A DNA stretch of 32,444 nt, from positions 1 to 32,444 of the forward strand of contig QHWJ01000239.1 of the NCBI GenBank assembly GCA_003222535.1, in the 5' to 3' direction. The notes beneath the pieces were generated by a model. It was not told the origin of the DNA. It was given only the letters and a program-made list of their open reading frames with translations, and did no database searches. Below are positions 24,191-31,678 of the stretch, piece after piece. The translations under genes and the position numbers were made by a program. This DNA is from Acidobacteriota bacterium (GTDB lineage Bacteria; Acidobacteriota; Vicinamibacteria; Vicinamibacterales; CAVVIG01). The number at the start of each line of letters is the position of its first letter. Positions within the stretch are counted from its first letter, which is position 1.

Positions 24191-27094
24191 ATGTCACGGC
24201 AAAAACTCTTCTTCGCGGTCGCGGGCCTCATCATCGCCGCGCTCCCAGTCTTCGCGCAAACCTCAGCCGGCACGATCGGCGGCCGCGTCATTGACGCCAC
24301 AGGCCTCTCGATGCCCGGCGTAACAGTCACTGTACGGGGCGTGGACCTGACCCAGGCTTTCGTCACTGACGGCGACGGCCGGTTCCGCTTTCTCGATCTC
24401 GCGCCCGGGCGGTACAGCGTGACCTCCACTCTCGAGGGCTTCGCGACGAACGTTCGCGAGAACGTCGTCCTCGATCTCGGCAAGCACGTCGATCTGCCGG
24501 TAACCATGCAGATCAGCGCGTTGTCGGAGACTGTGACCGTCACGGCCCCGTCACCGATGGTCGACGCGAAGCAGACCGGCACCGCGACGAACTTCACCAT
24601 CGACGAGCTGTCGAAGATTCCGACCTCCCGCGACCCGTTTTCGCTGTTGCGCTCGGTCCCGGGCGTGCTCGTGGATCGCGTCAACGTCGGCGGCAACGAA
24701 ACCGGTCAGCAGTCGAACTTCGTGACGAAAGGGACCCGGCCGCAGGACGCTGTCTGGACGGTGGACGGCGTGGCGATCACCGACATGGCGCTCACCGGAT
24801 CCTCGCCGACCTATTTCAACTACGACAACTTCGACGCAATCCACGTGGCCACCACCGGACAGGCGATCACGCAGCAGACCGGCGGCGCCGGCCTCAACTT
24901 CGTCGTCAAGCGCGGCACCAACCTGTTCCACGGCGGTGTCCACGCGTACTTCGACAACGACGCGATGGAAGCGTCGAACGTGCCCGCCGAACTGACGGCC
25001 AGGGGCGTCACTTCCGCGACGGCCGACCACACCAGGCAGATCTCTGACTACGCGGGCGACGTCGGCGGGCCCCTTGTCCGCGACACCGCGTGGTTCTATG
25101 CGTCGTACTCGGTTCAGGATGTACGCCTGGTGCGCCGCGCCGGAGCCCTCGTCGACCGCACGCAGCTCGAGAATCCGAACGTCAAGGTGAACTGGCAGGC
25201 GACCCGCAAGGACATGGTCGGCTTCCTGTATTTCGACGGGCTCAAGATCAAGGACAACCGCAGTCCCGGAACATCCGGCATCACCTTCGACGCGCCGACC
25301 GCGACGTTCCATCAGGACAACGCCTACACGGGCACACCGCTTCACGGTCTGTGGAAGCTCTCGGACGACCGCGTGATCGCGCCGAACATGTTCTTGTCGG
25401 CGAAGTACGCGTACTACAACACCGGGTTCCTGCTGACGCCCGAGGGCGGCATGAGCCTGCCAGCCGGGCGCGACCTCACGACCGCGCGGTCGTACGGCTC
25501 CACCGTGCAGAGCTCGAACGTCCGTCCGCAGATGAGCGTCAACCTGGATCTCAATTCGTTCCTGAACGGGCCCGGCGCCGCGCACGACTTCCACTACGGC
25601 TTCGGCTGGCGACGGGTGAACGCCACGACGGGCACGCTGTGGCCCGGCAACGGCATCCTCGCGCTCGCGCAGACGCCGACGACGCAGTTCGCGCAGATCT
25701 TCCGCGAGGGCAGCGGCACGAATCGCACGTCGTACATGGATGTCTACGCGGGCGACACCATCTCGCGAGGCCGCGCGACGATCGACCTCGGCGTTCGCTT
25801 CGACCGTCAGGGCGGCGAGGCGCTGCCGAGCGCCACCGCGGCCAACCCCGCGTTCCCGGCGGTGGTGCCCGGGTCGAACTTCTCTGGCTACGCCGCGCCG
25901 TTCAGCTGGAACAACGTGTCGCCGCGCGCGGGCTTCACCTACGCGCTGGACGAAGCGCGGAAGACCGTGGCGCGCGCCAGCTACAGCCGGTTCGCGGGTC
26001 AGCTCGACTCGGCCAGCGTTGGTTACATGAACCCGAGCTCGTCGGCCGGCGTGGCGGTGTATCGGTGGCTCGACGTGAACAGCGATCATCTCGCGCAGGC
26101 CGACGAAGTGCAGCTGAATCAGTTTGTCGCCGCGGCAAACGGGTTCAACCCGGCGAATCCGACGGCGGTGACGTCGGCGAACCGGATCAATCCGGACCTC
26201 AGGGCTCCGGTGACGCAGAGCGTCGTGGCCGGCCTCGATCGCGAGCTGCGTGCGAACCTCGCGGTGCAGGTCAACTACACCTACACGAAGACGACGAACC
26301 TGCTCGGCAACGCGACGTTTTCGGTGACGCCGCGCGTCGGCGTGTCGATCTCTGACTACGCGGCCGGGCCGACGCTGACGGGCCTGCTGCCCGACGGCAG
26401 CAGCTACGGCATTCCGACGTTCATCGCGAACCAGGCGAAAGTGACGGCGGGTGGGAGCGGATTCCTGCTGACGAACTGGAACGGCTATTACACCGACTAT
26501 CATGGCCTCGAGATCAGCGCGGTGAAGCGGCTGTCGAATCGGTGGATGGGACGCGTGGGCGCCTCGTTCAACAACGCCCGCGAGCACTACGCGCCTGAGG
26601 CGATGTATGACACCAACGGCAACCCCACTCGGACGGTCACGGAGCCGCTCGTCGATGGCGGTCAGTTCGCGCCGCAGAGCACCGGCAACGGCTCGGGGAA
26701 CGTTTACGTCAACGCCAGGTGGCAGTTCAACGCGAACGCGATGTATCGGGCGCCCTACGGCATCGAGGTTGCCGGGAACGTGTTCGGACGGCAGGGATAC
26801 CCGTTCCCGCTGTTCCGCACGCAGGCGCTCGGCGCCGACTCAGGGCTGAGCGTTCTGGTGACGCCCAAGATCGACACGTTTCGGTACGACAACGTCTGGG
26901 ACACGGACCTTCGTGCCGCCCGGACGTTCACGTTCCACACGGTGAGCCTGCGGCTCATCGGCGACCTGTTCAATGTGATGAATGCCAACACGGCGCTGGT
27001 CCGGAACAACAACGTCCTGTCGACGTCCTTCACCGCGCTCGGGCAGAACCTCAGTCCGCGGATCTTCAGAGCCGGGCTCGTCGTCGGGTTCTAA
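24191..27094 (+). CDS. TonB-dependent receptor with carboxypeptidase-regulatory-like domain
   Basis: This is a 967-residue outer-membrane protein. The signal peptide (KLFFAVAGLIIAALPVFA) is followed by an N-terminal carboxypeptidase-regulatory-like beta sandwich (about 27-105, TIGGRVIDATGLSMPGVTV, GDGRFRFLDLAPGRYSV). A plug domain (about 115-250, TSRDPFSLLRSVPGVLVDR, GGAGLNFVVKRGTN) precedes a large beta barrel ending in the terminal Phe of VVGF. This architecture is hugely expanded in Acidobacteriota and probably takes up glycans, peptides or other large ligands with TonB energy. No partner lipoprotein or TonB gene is nearby, so it is an orphan receptor. It has its own promoter-operator region and ends at a large hairpin. 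The ribosome binding site AAAGGA is 11 nt from the ATG. Confidence 0.95.
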   Translation: MSRQKLFFAVAGLIIAALPVFAQTSAGTIGGRVIDATGLSMPGVTVTVRGVDLTQAFVTDGDGRFRFLDLAPGRYSVTSTLEGFATNVRENVVLDLGKHVDLPVTMQISALSETVTVTAPSPMVDAKQTGTATNFTIDELSKIPTSRDPFSLLRSVPGVLVDRVNVGGNETGQQSNFVTKGTRPQDAVWTVDGVAITDMALTGSSPTYFNYDNFDAIHVATTGQAITQQTGGAGLNFVVKRGTNLFHGGVHAYFDNDAMEASNVPAELTARGVTSATADHTRQISDYAGDVGGPLVRDTAWFYASYSVQDVRLVRRAGALVDRTQLENPNVKVNWQATRKDMVGFLYFDGLKIKDNRSPGTSGITFDAPTATFHQDNAYTGTPLHGLWKLSDDRVIAPNMFLSAKYAYYNTGFLLTPEGGMSLPAGRDLTTARSYGSTVQSSNVRPQMSVNLDLNSFLNGPGAAHDFHYGFGWRRVNATTGTLWPGNGILALAQTPTTQFAQIFREGSGTNRTSYMDVYAGDTISRGRATIDLGVRFDRQGGEALPSATAANPAFPAVVPGSNFSGYAAPFSWNNVSPRAGFTYALDEARKTVARASYSRFAGQLDSASVGYMNPSSSAGVAVYRWLDVNSDHLAQADEVQLNQFVAAANGFNPANPTAVTSANRINPDLRAPVTQSVVAGLDRELRANLAVQVNYTYTKTTNLLGNATFSVTPRVGVSISDYAAGPTLTGLLPDGSSYGIPTFIANQAKVTAGGSGFLLTNWNGYYTDYHGLEISAVKRLSNRWMGRVGASFNNAREHYAPEAMYDTNGNPTRTVTEPLVDGGQFAPQSTGNGSGNVYVNARWQFNANAMYRAPYGIEVAGNVFGRQGYPFPLFRTQALGADSGLSVLVTPKIDTFRYDNVWDTDLRAARTFTFHTVSLRLIGDLFNVMNANTALVRNNNVLSTSFTALGQNLSPRIFRAGLVVGF

Positions 27095-27101
27095 CTCCTG
27101 A

Positions 27102-27239
27102 CCTGAAACACGAAACGGACGAAACGGACGAAACGCACGAAACGCACGAAACGCACGAAACGCGAAGAAGAGAATTCTCTTTTTCGTGTTTTTCGTGTTT
27201 TTCGTGTTTTTCGTGGTTTTCGTGGTTTTCGTGTTCAGG
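27102..27239. terminator. Iterated 9-mer inverted repeat, likely two-way terminator
   Basis: The left arm (27102-27174) iterates ACGAAACGG or ACGAAACGC about seven times; the right arm (27175-27239) iterates TTTTTCGTG about six times. The outer ends CCTGAA and TTCAGG pair, and the apex is the perfect palindrome AGAGAATTCTCT at 27169-27180. It spans the gap between the convergent receptor and YgjP-like genes and includes the latter's stop codon. The T-rich right arm gives the plus-strand transcript a U-rich end. Confidence 0.85.
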
Positions 27240-27831
27240 CGCGGGATACCTGTCGCAGCCAGCGGCGCGCGTCCTGATACTCCGGGCACGCCTCCTTCAC
27301 CAGCTTCCAGAATCGCGGCGAGTGGTCCATCCGCTCGAGATGCATCAGCTCGTGGAGCATCACGTAATCCCGCACCCAGTCCGGCATCGTCACCAGCCGC
27401 CAGTTCAGACAGATGTGGCCGTTGCGGTTGCACGATCCCCAGCGCCAGCGCTGATTCCTGACGCTGACGCGCGAGACGGAGAGGTCGTGCCGCGCGGCGA
27501 GCTCCAGCAGGCGCGGCGGCAGCTCTTTTTTGGCGCGCTCTCGAAGCGCGTGCTGGTCGGCGGGCTGCGGCCGCCCGGCCGGCTCGCCGTTCGTGGTGCC
27601 TCGTTCGCGCTCGCCTCGCTCGCGCTCCGCCTCCGCGCGGCGCTGCTGTTTCTCGATCCACGCGCGCTCGCGCTCGGCGAACGCCTCGGCCTCGCGCTTC
27701 GATCCCCACCGCGGCACGGTGACGCGCACCCTTCCGTTCTCCGCGACGCGAATGATGTAGCGGCGTGCTGTCCGATGCCGCACGAACTCGTAGGGCGAGA
27801 CTTTCCCACCTTCGCTCGCCGGTGGACCCAT
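27235..27831 (-). CDS. YgjP-like (M48/DUF45) metallopeptidase
   Basis: The 198-residue protein has the YgjP/WLM-like layout. An N-terminal RxxRYIIRV strand with VRVTVPRWGSKREAEAF is followed by a charged helix, then RWGSCNRNGHICLNWRL and the zinc motif HELMHLERMDHSPRFW, in which the two His of HExxH and the later His bind zinc and Glu is catalytic. The substrate of this family is unknown. The frame is open upstream to ATG 27945, but those 38 residues are Arg/Pro-rich, derive from hairpin-repeat-like DNA and do not fit the family. ATG 27831, with GGAG 4 nt upstream, is preferred. The gene converges on the TonB receptor across a large hairpin. Confidence 0.88.
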   Translation of the reverse strand: MGPPASEGGKVSPYEFVRHRTARRYIIRVAENGRVRVTVPRWGSKREAEAFAERERAWIEKQQRRAEAERERGERERGTTNGEPAGRPQPADQHALRERAKKELPPRLLELAARHDLSVSRVSVRNQRWRWGSCNRNGHICLNWRLVTMPDWVRDYVMLHELMHLERMDHSPRFWKLVKEACPEYQDARRWLRQVSRA

Positions 27832-27953
27832 CGAGCTCCGGCGCGGCTCGCCGAAGCGCCTCCGGCGCGGGGGCGGCAGCCGAGCATCGGGGCTCCCGGT
27901 TGCGTTCCGCTCGACTGAAAGGCTCGCGCCCCTTCGTGGTTGCATTTGTGTGA

Positions 27954-28259
27954 TCAGTGTCCGCCGTAGACGGTGAAGCCGCGCTTGCGCAGGCTGTCGG
28001 CGAGCGCGACCTCCATCTCCAGCGCTTTCGCGTAGGGCATCGGGTTCAGGTGGGCGTACAGGCGCGGCACGAGCCGCTCGCCGCAGCGTTTCACCACGCC
28101 CGCGGCCTTGATACCCTGCTTGTGGTTCTTGAACCGCTGCACCGGCGCGAGGCCCGTCATGCCGACGTAGTAGCCAGCCTTGCCGTCGCCTTTGGGATTA
28201 CGAAGATACACGACGTACACACTATGGTGGTCACGACTCGCCTTAGAAGGCCTGCGCAT
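27954..28259 (-). CDS. GIY-YIG-like nuclease domain protein
   Basis: This is a small protein of about 101 residues whose body matches the GIY-YIG fold: VYVVYL (the GIY-like strand), YYVGMT (the YIG-like strand), an Arg-x-x-x-His helix (VQRFKNHKQG) and a later ALEMEVAL helix with the conserved Glu. Stand-alone GIY-YIG proteins (UPF0213/YhbQ-like) are putative structure-specific nucleases. Start ATG 28259 lies 17 bp inside the end of the VapC gene; a GTG at 28220 just before the first strand is a tighter alternative. Its overlap with the toxin gene suggests co-transcription with the toxin-antitoxin pair, an unusual companion. Confidence 0.72.
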   Translation of the reverse strand: MRRPSKASRDHHSVYVVYLRNPKGDGKAGYYVGMTGLAPVQRFKNHKQGIKAAGVVKRCGERLVPRLYAHLNPMPYAKALEMEVALADSLRKRGFTVYGGH

Positions 28260-28623
28260 CGAAGACATGGCCCAGCCTGCGATCGAGGGTGACGAGCGGA
28301 ACGCCGAGCGACCGCGCGAGCCAGAGATAGCTCGCATCGTACGCCGTCAGTCCGGTTGCGAGCCCGAGCTCGACGACCCCGCGGCGGTCCACGCCACGAT
28401 AGTGCACCTCCAACTCCGCCATGATTTCCAGCGACTCGAGAAACAGGGCAGTCGCCGCGGTCTGCTTCCGTGCCCGCTTCCACACGACGTTCATCAGCTC
28501 GAAAGCGAGCAACTCGGGCGCGTGCAGGCGGTGGCCATCGATCTCGTCGAGAACCAGACCAGCGCCCGTTTCGGCGAATACGAGCGCCGCCATGGCGGAC
28601 GCGTCAATCACCTTATCGCGCAT
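28243..28623 (-). CDS. vapC: PIN-domain toxin VapC/FitB-like
   Basis: This 126-residue PIN-domain ribonuclease has the four acidic metal-binding residues in the expected places: D7 (VIDASAM), E42 (AFELMNV), D96 (AYDASYLWLA) and D114 (LVTLDRRL). VapC toxins cleave tRNA or rRNA and are held inactive by the cognate VapB-type antitoxin encoded just upstream. The start overlaps the antitoxin's stop by 11 bp, the usual coupled layout, and its end overlaps the GIY-YIG gene. All catalytic residues are present, so the toxin is probably functional. Confidence 0.92.
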   Translation of the reverse strand: MRDKVIDASAMAALVFAETGAGLVLDEIDGHRLHAPELLAFELMNVVWKRARKQTAATALFLESLEIMAELEVHYRGVDRRGVVELGLATGLTAYDASYLWLARSLGVPLVTLDRRLGHVFDAQAF

Positions 28624-28849
28624 CGCGCATCTTGCGGATGAGATCCACCGAGCTCGGTCCTTTCGGCAGATTCAGTTTCTTGATCCGTTCGTACACGTCC
28701 CGGGCCGAGAGGAGGGGGGGTTCCTGTGCGGCGCGCTCGACAACATCGAGCAGTTCACCCTGGAGCGACCGCCGGTTTCGTTTTGCGCGCTCCCGAAGAC
28801 GGTCAACGACCGCCTCGGGCACGTTCTTGATGGAGAGGCTGACGGACAT
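28613..28849 (-). CDS. vapB: Ribbon-helix-helix antitoxin (FitA/VapB-like)
   Basis: The 78-residue antitoxin begins SVSLSIKNVPEAVVDRLRER, the ribbon-helix-helix strand and first helix of FitA-type antitoxins, followed by NRRSLQGELLDVVERAAQ. The C-terminal half (LPKGPSSVDLIRKMRDAR) should wrap around the toxin. It probably binds operator DNA to repress its own operon. ATG 28849 is chosen because the ribbon starts directly after it and a perfect TATAAT lies 6 nt upstream; the frame stays open to 28942, but that part is low-complexity. Confidence 0.9.
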   Translation of the reverse strand: MSVSLSIKNVPEAVVDRLRERAKRNRRSLQGELLDVVERAAQEPPLLSARDVYERIKKLNLPKGPSSVDLIRKMRDAR

Positions 28850-28855
28850 GGTTCC

Positions 28856-28861
28856 ATTATA
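28856..28861 (-). promoter_or_regulatory. Perfect -10 (TATAAT) abutting the antitoxin start
   Basis: On the minus strand TATAAT occupies 28861-28856, 6 nt (GGAACC) before the ATG at 28849. A -35-like TTGGCC at 28884-28879 has the ideal 17-nt spacing. The transcript should start on or next to the start codon, so the toxin-antitoxin message is probably leaderless. Confidence 0.7.
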
Positions 28862-28988
28862 TATCCAAAACGGAACTGGGCCAACAGCCGTGGGGCCTGC
28901 TAAAGGCTCCAGGCCGGCGGCTGGGGCGGCACTCGACGACAAGGCGGCCCGAGGGGCTGCCGTGCGGCCGCCCGCACGTACAATCCGG

Positions 28989-29138
28989 CGTTGAGAACGT
29001 GACGCGGCCTGCGGGACGCGCCGCCTCGGCGCAACGCGTCAGAATCTCCTGCGCCTCACGACCGGGCCAGTCGCTCAGCACACTCTTCAGGAGATAGAGA
29101 TCGGCGCCGGCCGGCAGCGGGTGAAAGAAGCCGTGCCC
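28989..29138 (-). pseudogene. Remnant of an O-methyltransferase gene
   Basis: About 50 codons read GHGFFHPLP, AGADLYLLKSVLSDWPGREA and ILTRCAEAARPAGRV, the SAM-binding end of plant/bacterial-type O-methyltransferases (family pattern: F-F-x-P-L-P-x-GAD-x-Y-LLK-x-VL-x-DW-x-x-x-x-A-x-x-IL-x-x-C). Sequence on both sides is lost: upstream the frame runs into the end of rmuC at its TAG (29138-29140), and downstream it degenerates into Arg/Pro/Ser-rich noise. There is no start codon and no catalytic C-terminus, so it is a dead fragment. Confidence 0.75.
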
Positions 29139-30448
29139 TAGTGTCCCGCTGTGACCGGGTCGTCGACATCCTCACCCGCTGAAAATGGGAGGCCGTCGAT
29201 GAGCTCGGGAGCCTGAAGCATGCGGGGGACGCGGTCGATCGGCTCGAGGGGCTTGATCTCTTCGCCGCCATTGGCCGCCTGCAGATCCTTGAACTTGCGC
29301 GCCTTTACGAGGACGTTGCCCTCGAGCGATCCGACGGCTTCGTTGTACGCCTCGAGGCTGGACTTCAGGCGCAGGCCGAGCGTGTCGAAGCGGGCGCCCA
29401 ATGTGCGGACCGCCTCGTAGAGGTTCTTCCCGAGATCGCCGATTTTGCGGGCGTTCTCCTCCATTGCTTCCTGCTGCCAGCCGTACGCCACCGCCCGCAG
29501 CAGCGCGATCAGCGTCGTCGGGCTCGCGGGAATGACGCGCTTCTCGACGCCGCACTCGATGAGGGACGGATCCTGCTCGAGCGCCGCGCTGAAGAACATC
29601 TCGCCCGGCAGGAACATGACGACGAGCTCGGGCGTCGACGTCACCTTCTCGAAGTAATTCTTCGCGGAGAGCTGGGAAATGTGCGCCCGCACCTGGCGCG
29701 CGTGCTCGCCGAGCAGATTCTGGCGCGCCGTTTCGTCGGGCGCGTCGAGCGCCCGCAGGTAGGCGTCGAGCGGCGCCTTCGCGTCGATGACGACCTGCTT
29801 TCCGCCCGGCAGCCGCACGATGACGTCCGGGCGAATGCGCCCTTCGTCGTCGCCCCCTTGAATCGTGCGCTGCTCGGTGAAGTCGCAGTGCTCGATCATC
29901 CCGGAGAGCTCGACAACGCGCTTCAGCTGGAGCTCGCCCCAGCGTCCGCGGACGCCGGGACGTTTGAGCGCGTCGGTGAGGCGGCGCGTCTCGTCGCGAA
30001 GCCCCTGACCTGCAGTGTCGAGCGACGCGATCGTCTGCATGAGCCGGGCACCGGTCTCGGCGCGGCGGCGCTCGGAGTCCCTGATCTCGCGGTCCACCTG
30101 CTCGAGCGTCTTCGCCATGGGCGCGAGCAGATCCTCGATCGCCTTCCTGCGCGCGTCGATGTCGCCGGCCGCCTCGGTGCGTGCTTCGCGCAGGCGCGTT
30201 TCGGCCAGCGAGAGGAACGCCTCGTTGTTGGCGTTGAGGGCGTCAGCACTGAGCGCCTGGAACGCGTCGCGCAGCTTGGTTTCGGCGTCGTTGTACGCCT
30301 TCAGCCGCTCGGCGTGGACGGCGCGATCCTTCTCGAGCTCGGTTCGAAGACGGGTCCGTGCGGGCCGGGACGCGAGCCAGCCAATCATCGCGCCGACAGC
30401 GAGACCCAAAGTGAGCGTGAGGACGAGGGCGGAAAATCCGATGGACAT
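29138..30448 (-). CDS. rmuC: RmuC family protein
   Basis: This 436-residue protein has an N-terminal membrane anchor (ALVLTLTLGLAVGAMIGWLA, about 6-25). A long coiled coil follows (about 35-160, LKAYNDAETKLRDAFQALSA, DIDARRKAIEDLLAPMAKTL). The RmuC core contains GRWGELQLKRVVELSGM, RPDVIVRLPGGKQVVIDAKAPLDAY and VVMFLPGEMFFSAALEQDP. The D-x-K of VIDAKAP is the PD-(D/E)XK-like nuclease motif. RmuC limits inversions at short inverted repeats in E. coli, which is notable in a genome so rich in inverted repeats. ATG 30448 is chosen because the anchor follows it directly; GGAG lies 12 nt upstream. Its stop adjoins the methyltransferase remnant. Confidence 0.93.
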   Translation of the reverse strand: MSIGFSALVLTLTLGLAVGAMIGWLASRPARTRLRTELEKDRAVHAERLKAYNDAETKLRDAFQALSADALNANNEAFLSLAETRLREARTEAAGDIDARRKAIEDLLAPMAKTLEQVDREIRDSERRRAETGARLMQTIASLDTAGQGLRDETRRLTDALKRPGVRGRWGELQLKRVVELSGMIEHCDFTEQRTIQGGDDEGRIRPDVIVRLPGGKQVVIDAKAPLDAYLRALDAPDETARQNLLGEHARQVRAHISQLSAKNYFEKVTSTPELVVMFLPGEMFFSAALEQDPSLIECGVEKRVIPASPTTLIALLRAVAYGWQQEAMEENARKIGDLGKNLYEAVRTLGARFDTLGLRLKSSLEAYNEAVGSLEGNVLVKARKFKDLQAANGGEEIKPLEPIDRVPRMLQAPELIDGLPFSAGEDVDDPVTAGH

Positions 30449-30505
30449 CAGTATCGCTTTCTCCGCAGCAACCAGCCGGAGCGGAGGCGGAAAGCCGGAC
30501 ACGAC

Positions 30506-30590
30506 CGGGACACTTCTTATCGGGACACTTCCTATCGGGACACTTCTTATCGGGACACCCCTTATCGGGACACCTCTTATCGGGACACCA
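30506..30590. repeat. 15-bp tandem repeat at a gene end
   Basis: Five full units of CGGGACACTTCTTAT type (15 bp) start at 30506, 30521, 30536, 30551 and 30566, followed by a partial sixth (CGGGACACCA). The TAA stop (30579-30577) of the upstream minus-strand gene is inside the fifth unit. The array fills most of the gap before rmuC. Confidence 0.95.
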
Positions 30591-31119
30591 CGAACGGCAG
30601 CCACGCGTCCGGAAGCTGGATCTCCGCGGCGTGCATCGCCGCGCCCATCGCCTGCGCCACAACGGCCGGCGCGAGCCGGCGTGCCTTCAGGCCGGCGGCG
30701 ATCTGCTGCAGCGCGCGGCGCGCGGCGATCTGCGCCTGGCGCCGCTTGTCCACGTACTGGCTGACGCCCAGCTCGGCCGCCGTGCGCTCGGCCGACCGTT
30801 CCACCTTCAGTATCTCGAGCCGCCCTCGGTTGACACGCTCGAAGGGCAACTGCGACTGGAAGCGCGCGGCGGACGCCGTGTTCAGGTCGCCGGCAGCCTG
30901 CAGCGCGCGCTCGCGATCGAGGTCGACGCGATAGCACTGGAAGCAAAGCGGGCGTGACGTGCGAGGGTGCGAGGTGCGAAGGGACAATCGTGCGCCCGCT
31001 TCGCGCTCCAGAGCTTCACGGCAGGCGGGGCACAGAGCCCTTGGGCGTCTACCTTCCAGCTCGCCACCGGGAAAGCTCACCCACTCCTTTGAAGCAACTT
31101 GGGTGTCTTGATTCGCCAT
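30577..31119 (-). CDS. Conserved hypothetical protein with split zinc knuckles
   Basis: I do not recognise a named family. The 180-residue protein has CPAC at about 30-33 and CFQC at about 59-62, two CxxC knuckles that probably bind one zinc. A long Arg/Ala/Gln-rich helical region follows (RERALQAAGDLNTASAARF, DKRRQAQIAARRALQQIAAG), probably nucleic-acid or protein binding. Between the knuckles, the Arg/Ser/Thr/Pro-rich stretch LSLRTSHPRTSRP is encoded by an iterated word (GTGCGAGG) like that inserted in uup, so this loop looks like a later insertion. The stop codon lies in a 15-bp tandem repeat. It is upstream of rmuC on the same strand. Confidence 0.7.
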   Translation of the reverse strand: MANQDTQVASKEWVSFPGGELEGRRPRALCPACREALEREAGARLSLRTSHPRTSRPLCFQCYRVDLDRERALQAAGDLNTASAARFQSQLPFERVNRGRLEILKVERSAERTAAELGVSQYVDKRRQAQIAARRALQQIAAGLKARRLAPAVVAQAMGAAMHAAEIQLPDAWLPFVVSR

Positions 31120-31127
31120 AGGCGAGC

Positions 31128-31133
31128 AGTGTA
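31128..31133 (-). promoter_or_regulatory. -10-like TACACT close to a start codon
   Basis: On the minus strand TACACT occupies 31133-31128, 8 nt before the ATG at 31119. The expected leader is only one or two bases and no ribosome binding site is seen. Confidence 0.4.
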
Positions 31134-31168
31134 GGCGAGAGGTGTGACAGGGGAGGTCACTCAGAGAT

Positions 31169-31190
31169 GGGACTGGGGACTGGGGACTAG
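31169..31190. repeat. GGGGACT triplicate at the proX-like stop codon
   Basis: Three consecutive GGGGACT units (the first lacks one G) end in ACTAG. The TAG stop of the minus-strand deacylase gene (31189-31187) is the reverse complement of the CTA inside this repeat. Confidence 0.85.
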
Positions 31191-31678
31191 ACGCTCACGT
31201 AGTGCACCCGGTTTCCGCAGGCGTCGAGAAATCTGGCGAAGTCGGCGGACGCGATCGTGAACGTCACGGTGTTGATGTTCGGGTGGAACATCAGGCGCGT
31301 CGCGGCCTTCAGATCCCGGTCGAGGACGAGGCGGACAGCGTGATCCCGATTGTTGATCAACCCGAACGGTGAGACCGATCCGGGCGTGAGGCCGAGATGC
31401 GTCATCAGGCGCTCAGGCGATCCGAAGCTCAGTCTGCCATCGCCGATCTGATCGGCCAATGCCCTCAGATCCGCCTTCTTCGATGCCCTCAGCACGACCA
31501 GGTAGTGCCTGCTGCCCTTCTGGTTCCGCAGAAACAGGTTCTTGCAGTGCGTCGCGTCGATGCCGCGCCAGTGCGGCTCGGCCTCCTCGACGGTGACGAC
31601 GGGAGGGTGCTCGTGACGAGTGTAGGCGATGCCGAGCTCGCCCAGCCTGGCAGCAACACCCGCCTCCTGCTCTGTCAT
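31187..31678 (-). CDS. YbaK/ProX-type prolyl-tRNA deacylase
   Basis: This 163-residue free-standing editing domain hydrolyses mischarged tRNA, for ProX typically Ala-tRNA(Pro). Family features are YTRHEHPPVVTVEEAE, THCKNLFLRNQKGSRHYLV with the conserved Lys, LTPGSVSPFGL, a block like DRDLKAATRLMFHPNINTVT, and a final beta hairpin. The start is certain: ATG 31678 overlaps the TGA of the dehydrogenase gene (ATGA). The coupling with an alcohol dehydrogenase has no obvious metabolic logic. Confidence 0.9.
   Translation of the reverse strand: MTEQEAGVAARLGELGIAYTRHEHPPVVTVEEAEPHWRGIDATHCKNLFLRNQKGSRHYLVVLRASKKADLRALADQIGDGRLSFGSPERLMTHLGLTPGSVSPFGLINNRDHAVRLVLDRDLKAATRLMFHPNINTVTFTIASADFARFLDACGNRVHYVSV

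Noticed and set aside
24551-26587. Minus-strand open frame of about 680 codons
   Set aside because: Antisense to the TonB receptor; Arg/Val/His-rich shadow composition.
27832-27945. 38-residue N-terminal extension of the YgjP-like peptidase
   Set aside because: It is Arg/Pro-rich, lies on repeat-like DNA, lacks a ribosome binding site and does not fit family start positions.
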